From: Paramacrobiotus metropolitanus
Lineage: Eukaryota > Tardigrada > Eutardigrada > Parachela > Macrobiotidae
Reading direction: 5' to 3'
DNA length: 64,000 bases
Assembly (NCBI RefSeq): GCF_019649055.1
Contig: NW_026570439.1
Coordinates: 1-64,000, forward strand
Shown here: positions 9,105 to 19,246 of the stretch, piece after piece
Layout: each line of letters opens with the position of its first letter
How positions within the stretch are numbered: the stretch's first letter is position 1
Translations under genes and position numbers: made by a program
The notes under the pieces: model-generated
Told to the model about the DNA's origin: nothing
The model's input: the letters and a program-made list of their open reading frames with translations, nothing else
Databases searched by the model: none

Positions 9105-9659
9105 ATGAACGAACAGGAAATTCGGAATATCATGTGGTCACAGTACAACCCCGCTTCGCACATGCTGAGATCGGTGTTTCGCGGCGTTTACGCCCTAGAT
9201 GAGCTACAGCAGCAGCATCTTACAGAGGTCGACCTACCTGCTGCGTTTATTGTAAACACTGATCCAGCCAGCGAACCCGGAACACATTGGATTGCCGTCT
9301 ACGTTGAGTGCCCCTCATTTATTGAAGTTTTCGATTCCTACGGCAAACCCGTGGCCTATTATAGTCAGTCACTTGAAAATTTTCTGAAAACGCAACTCAT
9401 CGGCCAGCCTGCGTCATCACCACCGTTGCCCCTATACGAACAGCGAGCTGTTTTACAACAGCCATTGTCCACTACCTGCGCTCAACACTGCATGTTTTTT
9501 ATAGTAATGCGATCAGTATGTCGCTTTTCCTATTCCTACATCATTCATAACCTATATCGAATTGATAATCAATTTCAAAACGACTTGATGGTTCGTAACT
9601 TTATTAATGACTTTTTCAATGCAAAAACACGTGTTTATAATTTTGAAGCATTCTACTAA
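9105..9659 (+). CDS. adenain-like maturation cysteine protease (Ulp1 fold)
   Basis: A 184-residue ORF from the ATG at 9105, 20 bases after the capsid stop. The catalytic His is in GTHWIAVYVE (about residues 64-73), and the acidic residue is in the VFDSYGKP motif shortly after. The oxyanion Gln and nucleophile Cys lie in QQPLSTTCAQHCMFF (about 120-135). This enzyme cleaves capsid precursors during virion maturation in adenoviruses and is a hallmark Polinton gene. It is intact and closes the rightward structural block. An in-frame extension upstream overlaps the capsid gene and has no good start. Confidence 0.85.
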   Translation: MNEQEIRNIMWSQYNPASHMLRSVFRGVYALDELQQQHLTEVDLPAAFIVNTDPASEPGTHWIAVYVECPSFIEVFDSYGKPVAYYSQSLENFLKTQLIGQPASSPPLPLYEQRAVLQQPLSTTCAQHCMFFIVMRSVCRFSYSYIIHNLYRIDNQFQNDLMVRNFINDFFNAKTRVYNFEAFY

Positions 9660-9683
9660 CAATTAAATTGCAATATTGCCCTC

Positions 9684-9728
9684 GCAAAATCAAAGGGAGG
9701 TGCGCTGCGCGCACACCTTCAGTTTTGC
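9684..9728. terminator. hairpin between convergent genes
   Basis: GCAAAA at 9684 pairs with the later GTTTTGC, and AGGTGCGC pairs with GCGCACACCT (2-base bulge) inside it. It lies between the protease stop at 9659 and the leftward gene stop at 9931, a place for 3'-end formation. The rest of 9,660-9,930 is AT-rich with ATTAAA-like strings. Confidence 0.4.
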
Positions 9729-9930
9729 AGAGAACCCGTGGCAATTAAAATGACAAATCGACTTGGGGCCGCCAACGCGAATCAAAATATTTACAAATAA
9801 CATCAGTAATAAATGATTACGAATATACTGAAACTGATGATATAGCGATTAAAATTACCTAAACGAGCTAAGATGATTGCTTGAAAAACCAAACAGGCAC
9901 ACACCACACACATACACAGAAACATTCATA

Positions 9931-11292
9931 CTAGTTCAGTTTGAACTGCTCCTTGAAACGCTGCAGCATTTCAGCACACAGTCGATCTCCGTGCATTACC
10001 AGAAATTCGTCCGGCTTGAAGTGGTACGCCTCCAGCAAGTTGCGTTCCGCATTATGATGCGAGTGCGCTGCTTCGTCAGCATAGCGGTACGGCAGTTGCT
10101 TGAGAAACAGCCCCAGCAGAGTCTTTTCCACATCCTTACAGACATAGCTTCGCATACGGTCCGTTAGTTGTATACGATCCGAGTAGCGGCATGCAGTATG
10201 GCCATCATGAGCTCCAGGTTGCAGCGGATCAGCAAAGGTATCCTCCATAAGGTGGCAAAGCTTGCATTCTTGCGTCAGGCGTTTGCAAAAGCGCTCCATC
10301 ATAGGCCACGGTAGCTTCTCAAAAATATCCTGGTAGTCGGCTTGGCAGACTTGCATGGTAGGGTACCCGGATCGTCCCTTCAGCACCTCATACGTATGCT
10401 TAAGGATGGTTCCGTTGTCCAAAAGTTCACAGAACGCCGTCCAGTTCTTTTCACTACAATTGCAACAACCACAACAACCATAATAATAATATCAATAAGC
10501 TAAACGGTTATGAAATAACCAAAAAAAATAAGTAAATTTGGGTATTAATTATGCTGCTATCACTAGAACACAACACTCACTTCATCGCAAGTCGTTTCTC
10601 ACTGGGTGAGCCGATGACCACCTTTGTTCCCGGTTCTTTCAGGCTGTTTGCTTCAAGGTAAACCCGAATGTTGGCAATGGGTACTTCGTCAAGCCTGAGG
10701 AGAAGCAACCGCAGAAATATAATAATGTGCCATAGAAACAAAAGCACAAGGTTGTTATATGAATGACTTTCTTACCATCCCCAGTTAAAGAAGTAACCTC
10801 CGCCCAGGTCATGCATTGCCGTAATGGGTGTAGAGCCTTCGTCATAATTGATCAGTCTTTCCAGTTGTCCACACAGTTGTAAACCCATTAGTTTGGCAAA
10901 CTGCTTCGCATCTAACTCGACATGCTTGGACGCTAAACTCGGAACCCACTGACCCTCCTGATTTTTATCAAACTCCCCAATAATGTATCGCAAACGGTTG
11001 TTCATCAAGTAAACTGCAATGAATTTTTCTCCTCCAAATTTAATTACCGGCCCACCTTCGTACTGAAATGCAACCTGCCCTGGGTAAACCCACGCCGAGC
11101 TAAGCTAACTGCATCGGTTTTGGGCTTATACGAGTCCGCGGTGACCTTACGTTTCTTAGTACCAGTAATAGTTAATGCCCTAACAGGCTGAAGTGATGCC
11201 GGAATAGTCGACAACGATGGTGATGACGACAAGGCAGCCAAAAGGTCACTGTTATCACCTGATACACTATCTACGCTTCGCATTGCAGCCAT
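9931..11292 (-). pseudogene. PC4-like (coactivator p15/SUB1) tandem-domain protein, three exons, one frame break
   Basis: Exons run 11292-10776, 10694-10581 and 10453-9931, with GT-AG introns whose phases agree. The N-terminus (first about 50 residues) is Ser-rich and carries a classical nuclear signal TGTKKRKV. The middle (FGGEKFIAVYLMNNRLRYII, then a helix) and the part across exons 2-4 (an Ile-Arg-Val-Tyr strand, a Pro-Gly turn, then a helix near MNEKNW) each resemble a PC4 unit: four strands and a helix that bind single-stranded DNA. The C-terminal 150 residues are Cys/His-rich and unrecognised. A frame change is needed near 11,090-11,110. PC4 identity is an inference. A TATAAAA box lies about 160 bases upstream. 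Confidence 0.5.
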
Positions 11293-11452
11293 TGCGGTGA
11301 AAATTTAAAAATACTCACAAATAACGGTAACACGCTACGATAACGCTTTAAACTCAAAGCAGACAAACAGAATAATGGACAACTAAATCAAAGTGGAGGC
11401 AGGAATACGCAAACTCTATGCACTAACATCAGAAACACGAGCCGACCTACTC

Positions 11453-11460
11453 ATTTTATA
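11453..11460 (-). promoter_or_regulatory. TATA box of the PC4-like gene
   Basis: TATAAAAT on the minus strand, about 160 bases upstream of the ATG at 11292. It is a variant of the TATATAAA used by other genes of the element. Confidence 0.4.
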
Positions 11461-11509
11461 GCCAACTAAATAGGTTAAAACAGCAGCATGTTTATTCTTG
11501 CTTTTGTTT

Positions 11510-12688
11510 TTAGTCATCGGGTGGACACCCTTTATACAATGCATCAGCTAAAGTACTAGCATTGTTTGCTTCCGTTATCTCGGGCATCGCCTCAAACTCA
11601 CGTTGGTCAGACGAAAGTCCATAGAAAGCTCCATATAATGCGCCTGCCATGAACGTACGACCATCCGTGTCACCTCCAAGGGCAATGCAGCTCTGGACCA
11701 TTCGCTTCCAAGGTGACATGATGTTATATCCAGACCACCACTGCAGGTTTCCACCCACGAATGCCATGACCATAGCCAGCGGAACAAAGTCCTGTGCGGC
11801 GCGCGAGTTAACATTCGGATACAGTCGGATAATGTCTGCCGGCGAACGCAGTACGCTATGGTTTACGTATAACGCATTGGCAGCTATCATGTTCTCTCCA
11901 AATGGTGGTTCGAGAGTTGAAGCATAATCCTCTAGCCGTTTCAAAAAGGTCGTCACTGAAGCTGTGCGGGCGCTATCACACGCTTCCTGTAAACCAAAGG
12001 CAAACAGCACAGCTCCATCAATCCCCAAACGATGCGCATGTGTGATGGCTACACACTTCTCGACTTCTCTCCGGAGGAAGCAACTAGGTTCGCGGCAGTA
12101 GTACAAAGCCACCGCTGCAGCCATCACTGCTCCGTGATACCCGTGAGAGCCCTGCCCACCGTGCGCACTTCTTGCAGGCCCACAAACGTAAGCTTCGTCA
12201 TCTCGTCGAAGAGCAAAGTTGCTCTCGCTGCTTGTAGCATTCCATCGCCGATGAAACTCTTTCAATAAACGCTCCATGTGCTTACTACCCCCAAAGTAGT
12301 TGGATGATCCTAACGCTTTACCCAGTCCATCGGCTATATAGTCACGCTCGACTGTATAGCAACCTACAGTTACTTCGAGAACCACCAGAGCAACTGTTCC
12401 ACTAAACCCACAACGCACATAACAAGGATCCTTGGCCACATCAGCACACCGCTCATGAACTTCTCTCAAGGTTGGTAAATGGCTTCTGTAGAAGGGTGTA
12501 TTGAACAGACGACCAAAGCTGCTGGCAACAACACTCCCCACGAGGCAACCTTTTAACCTATCGTGCAATCCACCTTGCCAGTCACCTTGCCAGATAATGT
12601 GCTGAATGGCATCCATTGTTCCGGGCGATGGTGGTGGCGATGTCGATGTTGATGATAAACGAACATTTTCGGGTTCACATCCAGACAT
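11510..12688 (-). CDS. ADP-ribosylglycohydrolase-like protein (DraG/ARH family), altered metal site
   Basis: An intact single-exon ORF of 392 residues; a second Met at residue 25 is an alternative start. Family marks are RLKGCLVGS at residues 44-52, a Thr-His-x-His motif (ITHAHRLGIDGAV) in the middle, and GGDTDGRTFMAGALYGAFYG near 338-357. ARH enzymes remove ADP-ribose from proteins using two Mg ions held by an N-terminal Thr-Asp-Asp motif and the C-terminal Asp-x-Asp-Thr. Here the N-terminal site reads GFSGTVAL (about 94-101), with no Asp, and the C-terminal Thr is Gly. Catalysis is doubtful, so it may bind ADP-ribose without cutting, as proposed for vertebrate ARH2. It is element cargo. A minus-strand TATATAAA lies 99 bases upstream. 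Confidence 0.85.
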   Translation of the reverse strand: MSGCEPENVRLSSTSTSPPPSPGTMDAIQHIIWQGDWQGGLHDRLKGCLVGSVVASSFGRLFNTPFYRSHLPTLREVHERCADVAKDPCYVRCGFSGTVALVVLEVTVGCYTVERDYIADGLGKALGSSNYFGGSKHMERLLKEFHRRWNATSSESNFALRRDDEAYVCGPARSAHGGQGSHGYHGAVMAAAVALYYCREPSCFLRREVEKCVAITHAHRLGIDGAVLFAFGLQEACDSARTASVTTFLKRLEDYASTLEPPFGENMIAANALYVNHSVLRSPADIIRLYPNVNSRAAQDFVPLAMVMAFVGGNLQWWSGYNIMSPWKRMVQSCIALGGDTDGRTFMAGALYGAFYGLSSDQREFEAMPEITEANNASTLADALYKGCPPDD

Positions 12689-12702
12689 GTTCTATCGACT
12701 AC

Positions 12703-12710
12703 TATATAAA
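12703..12710 (+). promoter_or_regulatory. TATA box of the membrane-protein gene
   Basis: TATATAAA on the plus strand, 97 bases before the ATG at 12808. It lies in the expected 5' leader of the leftward ADP-ribosylglycohydrolase-like gene. Confidence 0.55.
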
Positions 12711-12787
12711 CTGCAGCAAAACTGACAAAACTTCAGTTGCACGTTTCGTTTTCCCTAACTGTTTCTTAGCTGTCTAAATTGCGTCCG

Positions 12788-12795
12788 TTTATATA
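12788..12795 (-). promoter_or_regulatory. TATA box of the ADP-ribosylglycohydrolase-like gene
   Basis: TATATAAA on the minus strand, 99 bases before the ATG at 12688. It lies in the expected 5' leader of the rightward membrane-protein gene, so the two promoters cross. Confidence 0.55.
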
Positions 12796-12807
12796 TCCTG
12801 CATTACC

Positions 12808-13080
12808 ATGGACCCTGCTGAGGAAAGGCGTCGAGCGATATGCGTTGTCATTACGATTGCTTTTTTTGGTAGTCTGCTAGCACTTGTTCTGATTTTATCG
12901 GGCATTACTTTTGGAACCGTCACCACTTTTCTACCCTATCGGCCATCAGCCGCCGCCAGTATCGACGAAGCCAACACCACCCTGGACTTTACTTTCAATA
13001 ACGACACAATGCCAACATTCAAGTTCATGATCAAAGGGCTATGGTACGTAACCGTATGGCACAGTAGTAAAGTCATCTAA
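12808..13080 (+). CDS. small single-pass membrane protein
   Basis: A 90-residue ORF with the ATG in ACCATGG context. The N-terminus is charged (MDPAEERRR), followed by a 25-residue hydrophobic segment (about 10-35), then a Ser/Thr/Asn-rich region with N-x-T and N-x-T-like sequons. This fits a signal-anchor protein with an outside C-terminus. I recognise no family. The last 42 bases overlap the 3' end of the polymerase gene on the other strand. A donor-like GGTACG near 13043 could lead to a spliced, different C-terminus. It shares a crossed promoter region with the ADP-ribosylglycohydrolase-like gene. Confidence 0.5.
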   Translation: MDPAEERRRAICVVITIAFFGSLLALVLILSGITFGTVTTFLPYRPSAAASIDEANTTLDFTFNNDTMPTFKFMIKGLWYVTVWHSSKVI

Positions 13081-16000
13081 GATGCGTCGTTTGTCGTACG
13101 TCTTTTTGAACCGCTTTGTCATAGGCACATCTTGGATTTCATATGTCCGTTTCTTCCGGCGAATAGTACTACCATATGTGACGGAAAGGGACTCGGGCTG
13201 AACGTTACCATGAGCGCTATCGGAGGCGGTCTCATCTTGGAGAGGTTGGGTTGCGATTTTCAACATCGAATCAAAATTCAACACCGTTCCTGTAAGTTTA
13301 TTAATTTCAAATCCTTTGATTTTACAGACCTCCTGCCCAGATGCCGTAACGTAGCTGTAAGATTTTGGACCAGTACTACAGAAGCGCGTAATGAAGTCGT
13401 CCTCGGCCAGCTCATTACTTAACATCCCCAGAGTGGACCCGGTTTCAAACGGCTCATCACCTGGACGCTGAACAAAGATAATGCTGTCCTACAATTTAAA
13501 AACTATGTTTTTTCTCGTTTCTTCTAGTTTCATATGCTTTACGCTAATGCTTTAGCTCTTACCGTATCAAAGTATAGTAATCGCTCGCCAGCTCTTTGCA
13601 TGAATTTCAATAAATGTAATCTTGCGTGTGCCGTTGTAAACCTGACAGCAAAAAATAAGTACAAGTCTAATTTACCTGATTTAAATGAAGCACTAAAACT
13701 GAAACTATTATCACTTACGCTGCTAGAACCACGTTCGTTTTCGGGTTAGTCGGAACCATAGCATCCTTCCTCGTGTACATTATTTGTACAACGTCATCCG
13801 AAAATACGTCATAATCATGGATTTCGAATTCTGAAGACGTTAAATAGTGCAGAAAATCCTTCACAGTGTTCACGAAAACTGTGCTGAGAAGGTTATTTCT
13901 CATTCCCAGCCGGCCCCAAAAGCTGTAAACACCATAGCATAAATTACTAATACTACAACTACTCTTAGTGTATGACCGACACCAAACAAACAAAAAAAAT
14001 CAAGCACTAACCTGTTCAGGCACAACTTAGCGAGCTGCCGCAGTCCCGGATTCCAGCTTATTTTGGAACCGTCCAACCGGATGCCTTCCGTTTGGAAAAA
14101 GTGGTCCAGAAACGCATCTTGCTGCTCTGGAGTTTTAATATCAGCCGGCCAGCCAGAAGCTTGCACTTTAAGCGCCAGGAACAAATCAATATAATCAGCA
14201 AAAAAGCGCTCTCTGCTGTCGGGATAGTGCCATACTTCGTGAATTTCCATTAGTTCATAACCATTTTTCACGGCTTCTTGTAGTTCTAGTGTGCACCAAG
14301 TCCCCGTCAGAGCTCTTTGCTCCGGATCCTCGTGCGTGCAAACTTGCTGATTCTTTTCTTCAGCGCAGGTGCGGCATAACGTGAAAATCAGTTTATCGAA
14401 ATGCGCCGGTAATATCGGTATCATCAGGTTGCGAGGCGGTAATATTTTGCAATGCATAATTCCGAAATAGTTATCCAAGGTTTTAAAATTATTAGTAATT
14501 CTTTTATGCTTGCCAACCGGATAGCGCTTGTTTTTATTGACATATGGATATTCGGATACAACATCCAAGTACATTATCTTCTCTCCAGGCTTGACCTTAT
14601 AGTCTAACACTAGGGCATTTACTCGTCCTCCGAACAATGCTTTTCTCGGGTCAAGCGGTTCAACAATCCGTATGTTCTTTATAGCAGTAGCAAAATTAGC
14701 GTCGTTTTTAATGCGACTGTCATATTCACATTCCCAAACGCTCACAATATTGATTTTAAGCTTTTTCAACATTCCTTCGCGCCGTACGGTTCGCTCGTAC
14801 AACTCACCCATTGTGGCGTCCTGATGCGGGTGGCGTGTACTTGGATTCGTGCATATTGGATGGCCATGGTGCACGCACCCATAAAATTCATATGCAGTTC
14901 GACTTTCCAGATGGTACCCATCAATGAATAATGCACCAATTTTGAATTCTCGCTCCAGTTCAATACCTTGGCTCTGACTTATACACTGTAACCATGAATT
15001 GGCTTTATTGGAGGATATTCTGTTGCTGGGCATACGAATAACCTCAACTTCCAAAGGCTTTAGCAGCCTGGACCTCCAAAAATAATGACAAACACTTGGA
15101 AGGGTTAAACCGGATTGAAAAATACATAGTCCATCCGTAATTTTGAAAAAAGTTCGCGCAGCTGCATTGCACAACAACGTAGCGTGGTCACGTCTTGGTG
15201 GCAATAGGCAGCCAGTTCCTTGTTGACGTCATACAATCCTCTTTTAAAGCTTTGTCTTCATTATAGAATTCCATAAATGCATGTTTTTCTTTATCGCTCA
15301 TAAATCGGTAGTTGAACTTTTCAATGTCCGGATAGTCAATAACTGTGTTCCAAAATTGTGGTCGGTTCAGGACATGTGGAAATTTACCTTTAGTTTCCTC
15401 AACGGCGAATGATTTCGCCCAGTTGTCCAATGACAAAGGAACATAATTGAGCGTATCCCGAAAGTTAATGCCAAACTCCCGATCGCGCAGGTGCGTGATT
15501 TGGGAACCTTTCATGATAACGTCAGGCGCTTGACCTTTCTGAAGCAGCCATTTTAAAATAAAATAGCCATCGAACCTAGAAAGCCCACCACTTTATCCGT
15601 AAGCTGTATACTTTCAACGTATTTCATGTTGTGTGAAACAGAAGAAGAACTAAAATTTCTTACCCTCTAAAGTTATGTGCCAAACAAAAGAATCCAGCAT
15701 GCTTTTCTTGGAAAATAAATTCACAGACATCGCCTGCAATGTCTTTGCCAATGTTGCTGATGTCCTCGGGAAATTGGCGGGTTTCAATGGGCTTTCCATC
15801 TTCTTGCACTTGTATTACACAAAAATTTGGGATGTGCTTTCCACTACCGTCGGGGTACGTCTCGAAATCAAAGTACATGAAACTAGCAGATTTGTGCTTG
15901 GCTAATACTTTGTCGTCAAGTTTCTCGGGTTTAATATAGCAGTCATGGTGCTCCGGTAATACATAACACAGGCAAACCGAACAATAAATTTCGCCGCATA

Positions 16001-17204
16001 CATGGTCTGTCCCGTATCCTCGTTTCACGTTCGTCTTTATGAATGCTGAGCAATCTATGCAGACCTTGAATTTTTCGCAAATGCTTTTCTTTTTGTTATG
16101 GTTTGTGCTTTTCGCTGTCTTTGCAAGGTGGTGGTTAAAACACTCGTTGTTTCTAAAGCCCGTTCGATTGCATCCCGCACAGTATCGCGCAAAGTTTGCT
16201 TCGAGCTCACACCTTTCGCGCAAGCAAAGCTTGCAGGTATATTTACAGCGATGATCACCTTCGTGAGAGTACCCCTGATTACAATGAAAACACCATTTGC
16301 TTTTTTCGTACCACCCTTGAAGAGATGTTAAAACGTCAAAATGGTTGGCATAATACAATAGCATTAAGCGTTTTTCCCTGAATTCGCCAGCAAAGATAAT
16401 GCTGTTAAGCTGTTCCAGTCCAACAATTATGATTTGATAATCGCTTAGTAACTTTTGAAAAGTCTCTACGTCGTCCAGGCTGTAGCGCCGCTCCGTCAGG
16501 CCTGCAGCTATTACCAGCTGTTTCGCCAATAATGTCTGCTGATCCTTATGCTGCTTTTCTGGGTGCTTATGTGCCCTGGTGTCACGTAGCGTTGAATACA
16601 GCTGCAGATCGTCATCTGCTAAGGCTTTAGCCGTTACTAGGGACCGTGGTAAACATAAATTATCGTCGTTCTTTATGCGCACGATAGACATCTTGTTTTT
16701 CAGTAGCCTTTTAACGCTTTCAGGAATCACTAGATTGTCATTACCTCCACCATCCGGCGTTTCTGTGTACTGGACTTCAATCCTGAAGCTTTCATCCAAG
16801 CGAAAGCTTGTTGAACTTTGCATCACCCGTTCCACGCGCGCCATGATACGATCCACAGTTAGTTCGTCCCGCCGCATTAACGGTGTCCAAATAGGAATCT
16901 TCTTTCGCAAATGATCGCTGTATAATTGCACGCGTACCATATACCAAGGCTGAATTTTGTCTACCAAAATTCTGTTAAGCAGTTCTTCAAAAATGCTTTC
17001 TATTACTCCACAGAGGCGTGAAAACGGAACATCAAACAACTCGGGCGCGATGCGGCACTGAAAAACCGCAAGTGCAGTTTTCCATTTCTGAGAATAAGTA
17101 TCTGCTACCTGCTCAAGTAGCAGATTATCTTCTGAAATGCTAGGGATGCTACCTAAGCCATCTTCTTCTTCTTCTTCTTCGTGGTTGTCAGAATGCTCAT
17201 CCAT
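13039..17204 (-). pseudogene. protein-primed DNA polymerase B (Polinton), five exons, frameshifted in exon 2
   Basis: Exons are 17204-15664, 15575-14012, 13922-13719, 13641-13563 and 13488-13039, with four GT-AG introns of 88, 89, 77 and 74 bases. I chose the ATG at 17204 (MDEHSDN), 98 bases after a TATA box. The N-terminal part is acidic, then comes a Cys/His-rich region, then exonuclease motif I (YFDFETYPDG, near residue 445). Exonuclease II is split by intron 1 and exonuclease III (YCHQDV) lies in exon 2. Polymerase motif A is DVVSEYPYV; motif B is split by intron 2 and motif C by intron 4. The C-terminus ends in the usual Pro-Tyr-Gly-Tyr. Exon 2 changes frame near 15,225 and 15,185. It copies the element DNA with a protein primer. 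Confidence 0.9.
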
Positions 17205-17301
17205 TTTTCGCTCAATAAACACAACTTGTAATGTGTACACAGCTAATGAACTCAAGAGACTCCTTCGAATTATGATTACCCTGCTGAATGACGTTCACGG
17301 C

Positions 17302-17309
17302 TTTATATA
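17302..17309 (-). promoter_or_regulatory. TATA box of the polymerase gene
   Basis: TATATAAA on the minus strand, 98 bases upstream of the chosen ATG at 17204. It supports that start over the in-frame non-ATG extension to 17255. Confidence 0.6.
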
Positions 17310-17444
17310 CTTGTTATTCTTATTAAAATCGGTCAAGTTCTAACACGCCTTATCGACTAACAGCAAATCGTAAACAAGGGCTACCCACCACCCGCGAAAA
17401 AAAAAAGAAGAAAGCTAACAGAAGTCAAAGTTTGTGACCAAAGG

Positions 17445-18964
17445 TTACAAAGCATAATCAAGCATACGTAAACTAGTTCCTTTGCCAAAACAAGATTTTG
17501 CGTCTATCAACAACCTTTGATGTGCCTGGTGACACAATTTACAGAAACAGTTAATCATACGTGGAAAAGCCATACCGCGTGCAGCTAGTAGTAAACGTAA
17601 CATATAGTACCGAAATTCGTTGAGGTAGCCAATGTTCATATCGTCTCCACAAATACGCACTGCACTGTAGATTGAGAACGCGTCGTTGGATGTCACTTTG
17701 CGCATGATGCTCTCCACTGCATCGATCCCGCGGCAGTCCAGGCGTGTTAACCAGTACTCGCAGATTGTCCGCCAAACCGTACGTAGATGAGGCGTAGTCC
17801 TCAGATGGGGGAGTGGATCCTTGGAGGTCAGATGGAAAGTGTCCAGCAATTCCTCGGCGACATGGATGACATGGTGAGGCTGGTTTGCTCCACGAGCGAA
17901 CAAAGCATTAAGCTTAAGATATCTACAACGTACAGAGCGATTAGTACAACGCAGCACGACTCTATGACTAAAGCTTAAAAGAATGATACATACGATTTCT
18001 CCGTTCTCATCCACCCGCACTCAAGGTACGACATGTCCGAGTGCACATATCCAGGAATAAGATGGCGGAATCCGTAGACATAGACGTCCTCCAACTCCAG
18101 CGTGTTTATCCATTCCACGGTCTCCAGAATCGCCCTAACACTCATGAAACCTCCCCTAACGGTGATATGGCGCAGCTCCGGTGCAACGTCCTGCAGAACC
18201 AGCAGTACCGTGCAGAAATGGTCGTGCATATGATTGATGTAGGCCCCGTTGCTTTCCCTCATGTCAAAGGTGATGCATTTCGTGCGGTTGGACACTACGC
18301 AAAACAGCTTCTTGCTAAAATTTCGAACTTCACAGTACAACCTGTCACACGGAGGATGGATGCCTTCATTGGTGTAGTTATCCACATCCGAAGCTTTGAA
18401 GATGACCTCGGGTTTGGAAGCTCGGGCAGCTATTTCTTCTTCTGCGTAGAAGTTGAACGCCGATGAAACCCGCTTCAGATGATATAAGTCAATGGGGGTC
18501 ATCAAGGAAACGATGTACTTCATCGTGTCCTGCTGGTAAAATGGAAGCCCGCATCCATCCGGTTCGGTGTACTGTCGCAACCAGTTCCTGGTGGGTGTTG
18601 CCGACGTCCAGATGTCCCTGGCGCCTTGCGCTTCAAGACTGTCCGCTGCATTGCCGGCATACACCGTCTCCACGCCGTCCCTCCATGTGCACATCGCACA
18701 ACCAAGGTCGCCTGGTTCTCCGGCTGAATTGGGTCGCTTCCGGGGGGACGTGGCGTACCACTTCAGTACACCCTCCAACTGGTGATCGAAGCAGTGGAGA
18801 AAGCGGTTGGAAACTCTTGGGAGTTGGAAATCCTTGAACACCTCCTTCGGCACCGGTTGACATTCGGGACACGCCTCCGTAACAATCTGCTCTTCTTCAT
18901 CGCTGTCATGAAAACACTTGCAATATTTACAAGGAGAACCTTCTAGCTGAATGCTACGCTTCAT
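17445..18964 (-). CDS. F-box-like protein with N-terminal Cys cluster, two exons
   Basis: Exons 18964-17994 and 17922-17445 join in phase to give 482 residues; the 71-bp intron has GT-AG ends. The start has CKYCKCFHDSDEEE and CPEC, a possible zinc site. Around residue 165-200 the segment YIVSLMTPIDLYHLKRVSSA fits a F-box helix pair, which binds SKP1 in SCF ubiquitin ligases. The following part has spaced Leu residues like degenerate leucine-rich repeats, the usual substrate end. The C-terminus has a CFCKLCHQAH motif. As element cargo it could redirect host ubiquitination. The F-box call is moderate because the motif is weak. Confidence 0.6.
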
Positions 18965-19034
18965 TGTAGTGACTTATTAAGCAAATGACTTACAAAAACT
19001 GGAAATGAGCCGTTCGTGCGTTGCGTCGAGTGCT

Positions 19035-19042
19035 TTTATATA
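19035..19042 (-). promoter_or_regulatory. TATA box of the F-box-like gene
   Basis: TATATAAA on the minus strand, 71 bases upstream of the ATG at 18964. Confidence 0.6.
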
Positions 19043-19246
19043 CCTAGCTGTATAGCATTGCTAGCTTGTACTTGATTGGCTTGATATGGTATTGATTGTT
19101 AATTTTTTTTCAATATAATTATGCAGATATCTTGATTAAACGGACTAGAATTACTTGGCATAAACGTTGGTACATTAGTTCAAAGTTTGTTATTTTTTTT
19201 CAAACATTTTGTACGAAAACATTATTTATCCTTAAACTAATCGCTA

